NCBI GenBank assembly: GCA_016165875.1
Contig: JABBOT010000080.1
Span: 31,429,326 to 31,493,325, forward strand
Source of the DNA: Acanthopleura granulata
Taxonomy: Eukaryota > Mollusca > Polyplacophora > Chitonida > Chitonidae
DNA length: 64,000 bases
Reading direction: 5' to 3'
In this document: positions 1 to 13,400 of the stretch, one piece after another
Layout: every line of letters begins with the position of its first letter
Numbering within the stretch: position 1 is the first letter of the stretch
The notes under the pieces: model-generated
Database searches by the model: none
The model's input: the letters and a program-made list of their open reading frames with translations, nothing else
What the model was told of the DNA's origin: nothing
Made by a program: the position numbers and the translations under genes

Positions 1-1110
1 AGTACAGTTTGACATCATACAGTTGAGTTTTATAATTGTGTGGGTCTTACTATTATTATTATAGGCACAGTGTATTAGTTATTGTGTCATGCAGGATGTT
101 CAGCATTGAGAGATTGGGACAGTGTATATATCAAAATAAAGATCCAGTTATAGTTGGTACATGCTTTGTTATATGGTGTAATCCAGCGATGGGTGATACA
201 CTTTGTATTCTAGCATTGTCTAGCAGTATTTGATACAGACTGTGGTATTTATGGTATCATCCAGTAATAGGCAAAGAAGACTGTATTATGGCATTTTCCA
301 GCAGTGGAGGATACAGGCTTGATTATAGCATTGTCTAGCAGTATTTGATACAGACTGTCGTATTTATGGTGTCATCCAGTAATAGGCAAAGGAGACTGTA
401 TTATGGCATTTTCCAGCAGTGGAGGATACAGGCTGGATTATAGCATTGTCTAGCAGTATTTGATACAGACTGTGATATTTATGGTGTCATCCAGTAATAG
501 GCAAAGGAGACTGTATTATGGCATTTTCCAGCAGTGGAGGATACAGGCTGGATTATAGCATTGTCTAGCAGTATTTGATACAGACTGTCGTATTTATGGT
601 GTCATCCAGTAATAGGCAAAGAAGACTGTATTATGGCATTTTCCAGCAGTGGAGGATACAGGCTGGATTATAGCATTGTCTAGCAATAGTTGATACAGGC
701 TACTGTATTTATGATGTTTTCCAGTAATGTGTGATGAAAGGTGTATTCGAGTATTTTCCATCAGTGAGCGATGCAGACTGTTATAGCATTGTACAGCAAT
801 AGTTGGATACAGGTTCCACAGTATTTACATGTATGGTATTGTCTAGTAATAGGTGAAGAAGGCTGTATAATAGCATTTTCCATCAGTAAGTGATACAGAC
901 TGTTACAGCATTGTACAGCAATAGTTGATACAGGTTGTATTTGTGGTATTGTTTAGCAAATGGTGACGAAGGCTGTTTCGTATCGTAGCATTTCCTGGGG
1001 CTTACAGTATTGTCCAGCCCTAATGGTAATATTGCATGGCCAGCCATGGGTGATACATTTGTGGCGCATTATGTTATAGTCCAGTCATTCATGATACACC
1101 CATGATACAA
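1..1110. repeat. Minisatellite: 38-bp monomers arranged as 115-bp trimers
   Basis: The 20-mer-scale landmark GCAAAG(A/G)AGACTGTATTATGG recurs at 271, 386, 501 and 616, an exact 115-bp period. Each 115-bp unit is itself three diverged monomers of about 38 bp with the shape TATTATNGCATTNTCCAGCAGT followed by GATACAGRCTG. Outside 230-700 only single diverged monomers remain, at both edges. This is a higher-order repeat: old monomers, then recent amplification of a trimer. Confidence 0.9.
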
Positions 1111-2547
1111 TCGCTGGTCAACATGAATCATTCAGGCTGTTTGGAATGAGTGGTGACACACAGGCAGTCTGGGAAACATTGCCATGTTTCCTGTCTCAGA
1201 TGCTAACTTGACCTAAGGTTTTTAGGCATCCATTTCACTAGCTATCTCTTCTGGGCTGTTAAACACATTAAAAGCCAGAGGTTTTTAAGGAGTGATATGG
1301 AACTACTCTTTGATGTTGAGTTTGGGGGACCATCCTTAAAAGCCATCAAATGTGGTTTTGGAGGCAGGACTGGCTCAGGAGTCCAGACATGGGGTAATAG
1401 TACATTTGTGTAGGAGCAGGGGATTTTACACTGGTTAAGTGCTGATATATAAAGCGGGCTGCCTATATTACACTTGCTCTTCAGTCTGATAGCCCCAGAC
1501 GCAAACCAAACCACTTTGATTGAGTTGGCCGACTCTGTATCTCTCACCTAACTCTTGGTGGGTGGCCTCTTTGAAAACATGTACATCAGAGGTGTAATCC
1601 TGTAGATATAATACTGTGTCTCAGGGCAAACCCTGTAATCCCCATTGTTGAGTGTGTAAATCAGCTGACACACACATACATGTAGGGTGCAGCACTTTAA
1701 CTGCAGTACTCTCAGAAATGAAACCAGTTAGACCTCTTGTAGAGTTTCATCTCATGTGATATGCAGTATGTGTACGTTAAAACATTTTGAGCATACATTT
1801 GTTTTCATTAGTCGAAATTAATTTCATATGTGTAGATGTTGAATTGTCACATTTCTATACCAAGATCTGCATGGACAAACCTGATACCTGGTATCATTTT
1901 CTTGTGATTTAGGGGAGACTAATTGCCTTCTAGAATTGTGTTCTGTTTAAAGAACAGATCAGCGTTCGATAAAGTTTGCATCATCTAGAAGCTCACGTCA
2001 AGTTGATTCCAAACATAGTCATCACGATTTGTTTAACATTTTTTACAGTGAATAAAATATTGAGCTTTTATGGTGGACTTCATGTTTTTGAACTTTTGAA
2101 CTGAATTTAACAACTGAAGCACAGTGATTCCACAGATTCTATTTTGCTGTTAAACAGAACATATTTCCTCATTAAATACAGATACAGAGGTAGCAACACA
2201 TCTTAACATGTTGAACACAGCACTGTAGCAATTAGAGAAAGGTTAGAAGATGAAATGAATCGCCGAGGTCAGTTTGTTCAGTATAGCCCAAAGAGTGCAT
2301 CTAGAGCCTGTCTTTTTATTCACTGTGAAAAGATGTACAAAATATTTTGGTGACTTTATTTGAACTAAGTACAATGTGGGCTTTTAGTTGGTGTTTATGT
2401 CGTCTTAAGGTGGTCTGTTTGCTCTGTGTGAAATGTTGTTTTTCTTTGAAGATGCAATTGTATCCATGAGCACAATGCACTCTCTGGCCCGGTGATGCTG
2501 AGCATTGCATGTTGCCGTAACTGGAGCACTCCAGCACCTGTCTGCTT

Positions 2548-2640
2548 GGTTATTTATTTATTTGATTCGTTCTGAACGTCATGCTCGCCATTGTTTCATT
2601 TGCCTCTTGGCACACAGCATTAGGTGGTGCCAACAAGTTC
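2548..2640 (-). mobile_element. Degraded SINE 3' end (same family as 10216-10478)
   Basis: A TTATTTATTTATTTGATT start is followed 70 bp later by ACAGCATTAGGTGG. This matches the tail and central block order of the better copies in this window (ATTTATTTATTTATATGATT, then GCCAGCATTATGGTGG). The remaining sequence is too diverged for firm assignment. Confidence 0.3.
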
Positions 2641-2983
2641 AGGACTAGCTTGTCCGATCCCGGTTGGCAGTCACTGACTGGTGTAGAGGGCATGAAATCA
2701 TCCTCAAGGATCTCAACTGGCAACTAATTAATGCCACAATCACTTTGTGACTCATAATTTGTGGTGACTCCTTAATTCTGTGATAAGTCTTCACAGAATT
2801 AGTCAATATGACACAAGCTGTATATTTAAGTGATTCTAACCAGGTCTTTCAGATATATACATGTAGTTTTGGTGGCCACTCTTTGCATTAATAGAGGGAA
2901 AATTATAATATGTTTCAGTAGACAGGAATGTTTCCTTCCGCGTGTAAAAATTATGTGTATTAAAAACAAATTTAGAAGACGAA

Positions 2984-3421
2984 GGTGGATGAAACTGCAG
3001 GGGGTATCTGGGTAGATGAAATTGCAGGGAGGTATCTGGGTAGATGAAATTGCAGGGAGGTATCTGGGTGGATGAAATTGCAAGGGGGTATCTGGGTGGA
3101 TGAAGCTGAATGGGGTATCTGGGTGGATGAAACTGCAGGGGGGATCTGGGTGGATGAAACTGCATGGGGTATCTGTGTAGATAAAACTGCTGGGGGTATC
3201 TGGGTGGATGAAACTGCAGGGGGTGTCTGTGTAGCTGAAACTGCAGGGGGTATCTGGGTAGATGAAACTGCAGGGGATATCTGGGTGGATGAAACTGCAT
3301 GGGGTATCTGTGTAGATGAAACTGCATGGGGTATCTGTGTAGATAACACTGCAGGGGGTATCTGGGTAGATGAAACTGCAGGGGGTGTCTGTGTTGCTGA
3401 AACTGCATGGGGGTATCTTGG
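2984..3421. repeat. 27-bp minisatellite, about 16 copies
   Basis: The unit GGGGTATCTGGGTGGATG plus AAACTGCAG repeats about 16 times with scattered substitutions and one-base G-run differences. Because 27 is divisible by 3, the array stays open in several frames on both strands. The resulting open frames (for example 3072-3428 on +, 2836-3577 on -) are a by-product of the repeat and are not called as genes. Confidence 0.93.
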
Positions 3422-6400
3422 AAAATGATACAGCTGAGTAATGAATTGTTGCGTGTAAGGTGGGACAGGTGGTATTGGGGGGAGATTGGGCGGGAGACGT
3501 GAGGCTACGATGTCTAATTGTCTGTCGCTGTTCTTTATGAATATATCAGAATAAAGCTTGGGGACAATGAGCTTCATGTTTAATATTGAGCATTAATATT
3601 GCAACGTTTCCTGACAATTGGATGAAAGCCTGCGTGAAGTTGGTCATCAAAGTGCTGTATTTATGATGATGAATTTTGTAAACTACATACAGAGTTGGAT
3701 TGAGTTCAGTGTATGAATATCGATAGCGAAGTAAGCAACAGGCATGGATTCTGCCAGTGGAGTGAATAAGAAATATATTACATCAATGTAAATCAATCAT
3801 TGCAAATTAGTTTTCACCTGAAGCGGTAGTGAGGTACAAATTTAATTTACTTTCCTCTTATGTGCGTATTATCTGCATACAGCTAGAGGAATACCTGTAG
3901 GGCTAATCAAGATTGTCACACCCTATACCTGTTTGGCCTTCAGGGCTTGACGATTTTTAACAGCTACCTTTACATGAATAACAAGGGTTACATCCCTAAG
4001 CTTAAGTAAGTATATAGTTACACCCAAAGGAGAAAATAAGTTGTGAGTCCCGGTTGACATGTGACCCAGGTAATATACATATTTTAGGATTGAAAAATGA
4101 GGTCTTTTGAATCTCCTGGCCGGTGATTTCCTGTGACTTGATCCTGTCCACTCAGCTCATTAACCTGCCCTCAGGTGTTTTTCCCATCTCTCTCCCATTA
4201 TTCCAACGGCCAGATCATTAGGCCAGTTAAACTGGTATGGAGCAGCTACTGAGGCTTAAGCACAGCCAGCACCACACTTCTCTATCAACATTCATGCCGG
4301 CCGAATCAGCATAATTCTTTTTAATGACAGTTTATGTGATTGAGTACTGACATGATGAAGTTTTTGTGATTAAGGAGACTTCATGGAATGATGATTTCCA
4401 AATTGTTCATCAGACACGTCAGTTCATCCTGTCCTCTGGTTCAGCTCATAGAGAATATATATGTTGTGGTCCCCGGAGAATTGTTAATTTCTTTGTTATA
4501 ACTTTTACCCATTGTGTATAGATTTGATTTGATTGCATTTCATATCCTATGTTTCCCCCATTAATTTGTGTACTTACAATTTCTCCCTTCAGTGTAAGTA
4601 TTTTGGGATGCAGAACATTAAAAAAAAATTTGAATGAAAAAGAGTTAAATGAAATAACTTATTTTTATAAGTACCAGGATGTGTTACTTTAGATTACGTA
4701 AAATACATGAAAAAAATGTGTGTGCCATGAGATATATTAAATTAAAATATGGGTATCATCAAGGAATTCTGTATATAACAGCTAAGGTAGCAATTATAAA
4801 TGATAGACAGGTCTTGAAATATAAGCTTGGGGGTAGTTCAGTAGTATGAATTTAGTAAGCACACAGTATGTCTGTATCTGTTAATATTCGTCTGATCCTT
4901 TGGAAAGGCTTGAAATTTGTAAATCAAACTACCACTTATCATGAGGATAATTTCTAAATACGCATTGTTGATTTGAGAACGGAGATATAACCCTGTGAAG
5001 TGCAGATAAGGGGTACAGGCAGATAGTCCACTGTCGGAATTTCACAAGACAGATTGTGGTGGAATTTTGTATATATCAGTTGAAGGCGCTGCGCTTCAAA
5101 CAGCCGGCTGTGACTGGACTCTGAGACGCTGATAACTTCCCTTTGAAGTTTACCTGGGCCAGGTATACACAGGTATACTTCTGGCAGAAGTACGAGAGAT
5201 GAGCAAGTGCAGGTTAGCTCGGCCCACTCTAGCTTGATCACCATCTCATGTGTTTACCTGTTCCTTTTTATTGGGCACACCACCACTGGACCACATCGAC
5301 TCGGCATGTCATTTGGGGGGGGGGGGGAGGCGAGAGAATGCCAGGGCTGATACCGTCCTCAATATTAATTGTGGCGGTGGGTAACGCGTATAGATTTCAG
5401 CCAAGGTAATTAACACAAAGATCAAAGGGGGCAGCCTATCTACATGAAATATGCATCAGGCAAACAGATTGGTATCAATCACTGACACGGTTCATGCAGG
5501 TTGGTCAGGGATGTACAAACCTAGGCAGAGGAAACAAAATCTATAAAGACCGGCACTGGCTTTATTTGCACTAGTAATAGGCTGGAGATCTATAATTTGT
5601 ATTCACGGCCTGTTTTTGTTGGGAGAGAAAGGGAGATAATCGATCCTGTTTCTGCACTTGATTAATGAGGAAAAGATGGGAGATACTATAAGCAGATCTA
5701 TGTAAATTTTGTACAAGTCTCCAGTATTGATTGGTGAAAAAGTGATAAATCTGCTGTGGGTTGAAAAAGGAGAAAAAAGAGAGAGAGTATTTCTTTTTGG
5801 GCACAAAAATTTTGTTCATAAACAACAGCAAGGGTATCTGCGTAGTTGAGTACCTGTGACTTGTCTAATATAGCTTACGGTACCTAAATAGAAGATCGCT
5901 ATTAAAGAAGACTGGTTGTTGGCCTTTGATCTCTCGTCCATCCCTCTATCTGATATTTTTCTTTTCAGTTTAAAATTTGAAAAAAATGAGTTATGGATAA
6001 GATACCTATATATTACACCTACATGTTGTTTTACTCAGGCTTGTTTACTTGCTGTTTTATCTCCTGTTTCCTGATCTCCAAGACGTCGTTTTACTTCATA
6101 ATCCCACATTACAACACATAATCCATCCAATTTTTCTACTCAGTTACCCGGATTATGGATGCTGTGTTAATTCTAATAAACATGACCTTATCTGCAGTGT
6201 CCTCATGTACAAAAATGAACGTGAAGAAATCCGTCAAGATCGAGGTCCTGACACAGTGCTGGGATCTCCATCCACAGGTATTAGGGTTAAGTCCTTAGGC
6301 GAGTCTAGAAATTTAAACATGCTGTGATCTGGTGTTAGTTCAGTGTTGGTCAGTAGGGTGTCCTGCTTGGTGTCTTTAGCATATCCTCCCAGTGAGGCAG

Positions 6401-6765
6401 CACAACAAATACATACATGTATGACATATGCTTGTACATGGCAGTACGACAGGTATTGCCCTGGCTCTTTGAGTGTGCAGGTGAACAGCTAACGATCTTG
6501 TAACATAACAGATTATCCATATTATTGGTTAATGAGATAAAATACACAAGTTTTTTATGTATAATATATGTGTATATATATTGATAGACGGATGAGAGAT
6601 ATATATGTATGTACAGGTGATAAGGTAAGCTGACTTTGTGTGTTTTGTACTAAGATCAAGCCACAGTTGCTATAAGCACTTTTTATGCGCTCAACAGTAT
6701 TGTTTGTGCCCCTCGTGTGGATGTGATCCTGAAATTTTCTGTCTGTCTTACTGTGAGGAAATTCA

Positions 6766-6803
6766 CTTTGATCTTATTTACAGTTTCATCATGCCCTTTG
6801 ATG
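6766..6803 (+). promoter_or_regulatory. Paired TCF/LEF core sites
   Basis: CTTTGATC at 6766-6773 and CTTTGATG at 6796-6803 lie 30 bp apart in the same orientation. Both match the TCF/LEF HMG-box consensus. The site is upstream of the recognised nkd exons in a likely intron. Function is inferred only from motif and gene context. Confidence 0.3.
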
Positions 6804-9800
6804 AAAGTTTCTGATGTGGAACGACATGCTGCAGTGCTGTATTGCTGTATTAGGGTTTAGCGCACACTGACACTCAACTTGTAGCATTTGTATGTGTACT
6901 TCACTGTGGCCTGGAGAAAAAAAAAAAAAGAAAACTAACACACCACAGGTACTGCATTCATTATAGGCTGCAGAAACTCCATCGTACACATACTGAAGGG
7001 CCAGTCGCTGTAATAGTGAATTGTGTTTTATTTATGCCAAGGTAGTTATTAAGTTAGAGTGAATTTGAAGTTTTGACAAGCTAAAGGGCCCAGGGCCTGG
7101 CCTGCACCACCTGATGTGGTCAACAGACAAGATTTATACCTGTTTACTGTATTTATCCTAAAGGAATCTTGTCCCATTAATGAAAATCTGTCAGTGTTAT
7201 GTACCTGTAGGTGATACGAAGGTATTTAAGAATGATTGTTACTGTGTGGTGCTATATGAAGTACGCAGGTGAAGTTAATTGGGTTATCTTCACCTGTCTT
7301 CTGAATTCTTTGAACAAGTTGCTCCGTGTGGTTGCTCAATGGTACATGTAGCGTGAACTTCCGGTTAGGTGCTGTGTAAATGATGCTGTTAGGAAGAACC
7401 CTGCACCATTAACCATAATACGTGTAGCCATCTTAGATGTCAACTGTACTGTTAACATGACTGTACCAGATAGTAATGAACAGTTGTGATCAACTCAGAT
7501 TTATAGGTTTACCTGTACTTTTAGGTTAATTACTACAAGACCAGGTATGAACTGTCATGTCAACATTTTTACCCTTGTCATCTTTGTATTAAAAGATTTA
7601 TACCACAAGACAGTGAACACGTTGGTGTAAACACTTGTTCCTGTTATCTGTAATTTTTAGGATACATTATACTACTGTGCAGGTTACTGGCAGCTGTAAA
7701 CATTTTCACCTGTACAGTTTGGTATTTTTAGAGTAGTTAGTGTAGCGAAAAGAGATGGTTTGTGTATGAGCTAAAGTCAAAAGGCTTTTGCCTTACAGGC
7801 CTTCATATCAGGGTTCTCATGTAGGCCCCTAACATCAAAAGCCTGACCTGTTCTCTGCTATGTTGGAATTCTTCAGCTGTTGTGTGGGACGTCTGGAGGG
7901 CTCTGCAGACTTCAGCTGGTCCTCTGCTAAAGCACCAAAGGCTACAGCCTTGAAAGCCTGCCCCTGACCCACAGTATGTTAGCATGGGTCTAGGCTATGA
8001 CATATAGCCCTTTCAGCACTAAAGTTTCTCCAATCCCCACCTCAGCTTCCAAACCTCTTTTGCATGGTTACATGATCGCATTTCAGAACACCTCTCTTTG
8101 TCTTAATTCCCTTATCTTTTCCTTGCAAAAAGAGAAAGAAACTTTTATACAAGTGCCAATCAAAGGTCACTGATGTGCGTCGTATGTATTTTGCCAGGAA
8201 TAATATGGACGTAGTATATAGCCAGTAGGAGGACATCCTAATATGGCTCTTTGCCAAGCTTTTGGTGGTCAGAAAGAAACATACTTTAATTGTTTTATAA
8301 ATAGCGATAACAAGTGCTTGAACAGTGTTAACTTTAAAGTGGATTTAGTTTATTTCTTATAGAGCCTACATGTGATATTCTGTTGCAGCATTAACATAGA
8401 TTTACTGACTCCAAATGCCAGAGATTTTTCAACCCACAGAGGCATTTGTACCAATGTGTTCACAAACTGTATTATATTCTGTATCTTTAGAGAGGATAAA
8501 TATTTCGTTTGAAAACCATAAATGAATGTTGCTCAATTGAGAGATGAACAATAATTCATTATACACATAGTGGGTTATTTTACTTACTTTCCAGGAAAGC
8601 AGAAGTCATCATTTGTAGTCATGTTTAAACGAAAGTGGTATTACTCATTGTGAAATATCGCTTTGAACTGTGATGGATTTTCTCTAATATTTCACCTTTA
8701 TTTTAATAATAAATACAGTTAACAATTCTTTACAGTGTTGGCTGTTAGATTTAAACAGTAGGTAGAGATATGTGATCAGTGAAGTATGTTATGCTGACTT
8801 TGGGCCACAAAATGGTTTTATAGTTAGTCCAGATCAAATGAATGCATAAATAATTAGTCATAAGTGAAGTCATTGATTTGTCCTTTGTCAAGTGCTGTTG
8901 GAATTTTCCGCTGTTTGGCATTCTCCTTTCAGAGGTGACATACAGAGAACAATACAGTATTCAGAGAGATCTGCCAGGGGAGATTTCCTTCCACTCTTTG
9001 TCCGTGCCTTTATGTCTCTGATCAGAAGTATCAGATGTTGGTGGCTTTGCCATGGCGTCAGAAAGCGCTGTGCGCAATTCACCTGTCAATCATTTTGTCG
9101 GGATTAGCGCGATAATGGCGATCATTCTCTCCTTAGCGGTGTGGACCCATCAGCCGCTGCAGCATCTGTGGGCAATTTCCTGGCAGTAATGGCGTGTTGG
9201 GCGACACCTTGCCTGTCCCACAGTCTGTCTCCTGTCTCTCGCAGTATTGTCATCCCCTCTGTCCTCCATTCTCCTCAATCTCGGCCCATCTCTTGTAACC
9301 TTTTGTGGAACAGTAATCCCTATCCCCCTTTGAAATGGTCAAGTGTGTGTTATGCTGGATTCTCCTCCAAACCCAGGAAAATCTGATGTATTGATAATAT
9401 TCTTTGTTTTCTGGTTACTTTTGAAAGGAAGAGGGGAAAAAACTGAAGGTTCATCGTTGCAGTGACCTTTGATGGCCGAGGTCAGGCGACTTTGTATTGT
9501 GTACCCGTGCTTTGATCTGCGGGGCCACAAAGTGTGTGTGCGCGTTTGACTTGCCTGAACACAGCCCCTTACCATGGTCAGAGCAGGAAGGATTTCTCCT
9601 AATAAGCTATTGCATGTGGGCAAAATCACAAAAAAAAAATAGCTCAAAGCCTCTGATTAAACTGATAAGTAAGATCTGCTATATCTACATGTCTGATATC
9701 CTTGTTTACTGGCTTGTTTGTTGGGAGCTCCTGATAGATCATATCAACACCATTATCACAGTCTTTATCTTTATGATTTGAATATAAAGGGTATAAAAGG

Positions 9801-10215
9801 AAAGAAAAAAGGTTTCATGGATGAAAGATGTGTACTAACAACTATTTATAGGCAATTAGTTTGCGATAAGGCTGCAAATATATATATACTGATATATATA
9901 TTTTTTTCTGTGTGTGCAGCCATGATTATTATTTTGTGTCAGATAGTACTTAATATTTACAGCTATTTTTGGTAGCTCATTGCATGGGTTTATATTCAAA
10001 GGGATATAGGAGTTCACATGTTTATGACTTCCCATGATGTTTTTAATAAGCCACTGTGGTCATTCATGTAGATGAGCTTCATCATGTATATCTCATACAG
10101 GAATGTGCGTGGAGACAGGTAACACCTGTTGAATGAAACATCTTCTTTATCTATTTGATTGAAGAGAGGATTTTAGGCTTTGTGCTAATGAGCAATCTAG
10201 GGATTGATGTGTTGA

Positions 10216-10478
10216 ATTTATTTATTTATTTATATGATTGGTGTTTTATGCTTTACTCACGATTATTTCACTTATACAACATTGGCTAGTGTTATGGTGG
10301 GAGGAAACCAGGCAGAGCCCGAGGGAAACCCATGTCTATCCGCAGGTTGCTGGCGGACCTTCCCACGTACGGCCTGAGAGGAAGCCAGCAAGAGCTGGAC
10401 TTGAACTTGTGTGATCACATTGGTGAGAGGCATGGGGTCATAATGCTGCGCTGATGCGCTATCCGTCTCAGCCATGTT
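10216..10478 (-). mobile_element. tRNA-derived SINE, near full length
   Basis: Read on the - strand it starts with a tRNA-like head. The A box TGGCTGAGACGG lies at 10463-10474 and the B box GTTCAAGTCCA at 10396-10406. A conserved central block follows (GGTTTCCTCCCACC when read on -), and the element ends in an (AAAT)n tail at 10216-10236. Fragments of the same family occur at 23382, 36959, 40640, 41515 and 63466. The core resembles the deeply conserved central domain of metazoan SINEs known from molluscs; that family assignment is from memory. Confidence 0.85.
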
Positions 10479-13400
10479 GAATTTAATTTTGTTTTATGTG
10501 ACAGTGAAAACATTCACTAATTCACATTGTACTTAAGATATGGTCCCTTATGGGTAAACAATTTAGGATTATTAGAGAAAGCCCCTAACCTCATTCCAAG
10601 GGCTGTGTCTGAGATCTGGGTATGCCATTATCAGTGTTAATCTAATCTCTGGTGTTCAGTGGTGTTAGAGCTTGTCTGTCCCTTAGCCTCAGTTTTACTC
10701 TGTTATTTCAATGATCAGTCCTCCCCTTCTACAGACTCCCATGGATTGACAATACAATAACACCGACAGTGGCAGTGGCCAAACATCAGGCTCTCTCCTT
10801 AACTGGGTATTCTCTTGACCCAGTAAGGCTAGAGAGAGCTCTGGTGGTGCCATATATGTCATGGTGTAAAATTTAACAAACTTTGCCAGTTAAATTACTG
10901 CTGGAACACAGAATACATGTATTCAGTGTGTAAATATATAAAAGCATATTAAAAAAGTAATAATAAAGAACCTTATTACTATGTTTTGTTACACGCTAAA
11001 GTGCAGGTTAGAAAACAAAGATGGCTATAATTGCTATCATTGTCATATGTCTATCAATAACTTTTGTGATCATATTTTGTGATCAGATTTAATTGACTGA
11101 TATGAATTTATTGTTGTGAGTTTTTTTGCTATGCTTTTACAAAGTTAATTGTAACTTAGTTTTTAATGTCATTTTTGTTGGCTGCTGTGTCATTTTTTAT
11201 GGTGAACGTTGTAATACATTTACTTGTTTTGTACAATGCAGGACACAGTGTGACAGTGTTCCAGGTTGCAATGTATCTGTTTTATTACAATATTGCAGTC
11301 CATATGGATGGTATCTTTTAATGAAGTGACATTGTACAAAAGGGCAGTAATGATGGTGATGTTTTTAACCTCTCAGATGTACACCGGTGGCCTATATTGG
11401 GGACATTGTGTTGTCAATTTAATGAGCTGATAGTAGTTTATAAATGTTACTGTGAAATTGTATCACAGTGTATCAGCATCGAGGGTGATTAAAAGTGTTT
11501 GTAATTATTCTAATGAGATAAGCTTTTTAACTTAGGATGTGAACATATGGGGAAAGGTTGTGGCACCTTGTGAAACGGACAGGTAAGTAATTATGTTCAA
11601 GGCAAAGAGCAGCTGTATCTTTCTTTAATATCAGGAAAACTTAACCGCCATTTTTTAGTATTCTGTTGTCGTGTGTAGAGGTATTTTGGGTGAATTTTAC
11701 AGAGAAACTTATGTACGTTCAGCTTTCATTCTTTTCCTGTTGTTAAAAATTGTCCAGAGATAATTTCCTTGTCAGCTTTACATGTACCTGACACTAAGGT
11801 TGTTAGAAATCTACAAACCTGTTGCAGCAAAATCTGTATTAATTTAGAGTAAAACTACATTGTGTGTATTTAAGAAATAGAAAGAATTTGAATGGTGGGG
11901 CAGAAAATTTAGGAAACACATGTATGCAATTATTTTGAATCAAATTTAGTTTAACGGGCTGTTAATGTCACCCATTTGTAGGCTGTACCATTTTGATGGT
12001 CCGTAATGAGGATAGGTATTACCTGCAGAAATCCATGCGTATGATGAAGTAAGGGACTGAAATCATGCATGAATTCATAGATGCATTCCTTTAAATGAAT
12101 CATCTGTGGTTCAGTGATGCTTAATTTCTTTGATACATGAAACTTTCTTTTGTGGAAGATCATTGGGCAAGTAGCTATAAGAGATTTGGCCTTTGATGCT
12201 GACTTTCAAGCGAGCCTTAAAAGCATCACATGCTTAGTTAATCAGGTTTGGCTGTAGAGCTGTTGTTGTAAAGATGTTCTTGTGTTCAGAGGGTGGATTG
12301 AAGGCCTACTTAAATGTGACGCAAACTCATGTACCTGTGTGAAGAGGGGGGTCGTGGGCCTTTGTGAAGAGGTGAGGATTAAATACAGGTGCTTCCTGTT
12401 GGTGAATTACAGTTACACTTTGATGGTGTCCTTAAGCTGTGACAAAACAAGAAGGTATATCCTCATAGGGGAACTGAACTGTCCTTGTACCCCCCCCCCC
12501 TTCCTGTTTTGAGTTGCTGGGGCAGGAGGGGGTATGCATCCATCCAGCTTATTGTGTGACCATGTCAAAAGGAATTTGATATGAGGAGGTATCAGTGCTT
12601 ATTAGATCTATTTTAACACCTGTCCACTACCTGGCCAGCTGAGGTTAACAAGTTTTTGAACCAACCCTGCTGTTCACACAGACGACTGTCAGTTAGCCAG
12701 CTTTGATCCATTTCCCCACCTTTTAATTATTAATAATTTGTCCAAGCAAGTGCACATGATGTACTGACACTGTAAATAGAATTCAGTTATAATAGCGCGA
12801 ACTTTGACCTGTCAAAATTTACAGGTATATGTAAATGACTAAACGACACATATGCACACATAGACAATTACACTAGGACGTAATTGTGTCACTTTCAAGA
12901 GGCACGCCTGTGTCTTATTGTGTTTTTTATTCTTCATCAGAGTTTTTTAACTCGGTCTACTTGTATCAGTATGCCAGTAGAACGAATATATGCATGTAGT
13001 AACATGTATGTACACAGGCTAATACATTGGCCTGAATATGCAAATTGAAAATGTGTATATGTACCCTCATTAACTTGAATTAACTAAGGTTACCAGATCA
13101 ATTTATGGGCTGTTTACACTGTTCCTTGCTTATATATAAACAGGACTGAAACAACAACAAAGTAAATTAATAATGTTGTTTTCACCCTACTTACAAACTG
13201 CTTCAGAATACATCAGTGTATAAAGTGAGAAAGCTGGGGGGGGGGGGTTTGTAACAGGAAGGTTTATGATAAAAGTTTTTGAAGTGCATTTTATAGTGAT
13301 TTATACTGATTTTCTTTTCTGAGATATTGTATACACTCTATATCTCTCTACTGAGATTTCTTCTTTTATTGCATGCGGTGGAATTTATGGATTGTGTATT

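Noticed and set aside
2836..3577. Long - strand open frames (190 and 201 codons) of Pro/Gln/His repeats
   Set aside because: They lie on the 27-bp minisatellite; other frames, including the + strand, are open too, so openness follows from the period and not from coding.
10390..10478. tRNA gene on the - strand
   Set aside because: A and B boxes are present, but the sequence continues into a SINE body and tail and no convincing cloverleaf could be drawn.
11545..11585. Possible nkd first exon (ATGGGGAAAGG followed by a GTAAGT donor)
   Set aside because: The Met-Gly-Lys start is attractive, but a TGA stops the frame after eight codons, before the donor.
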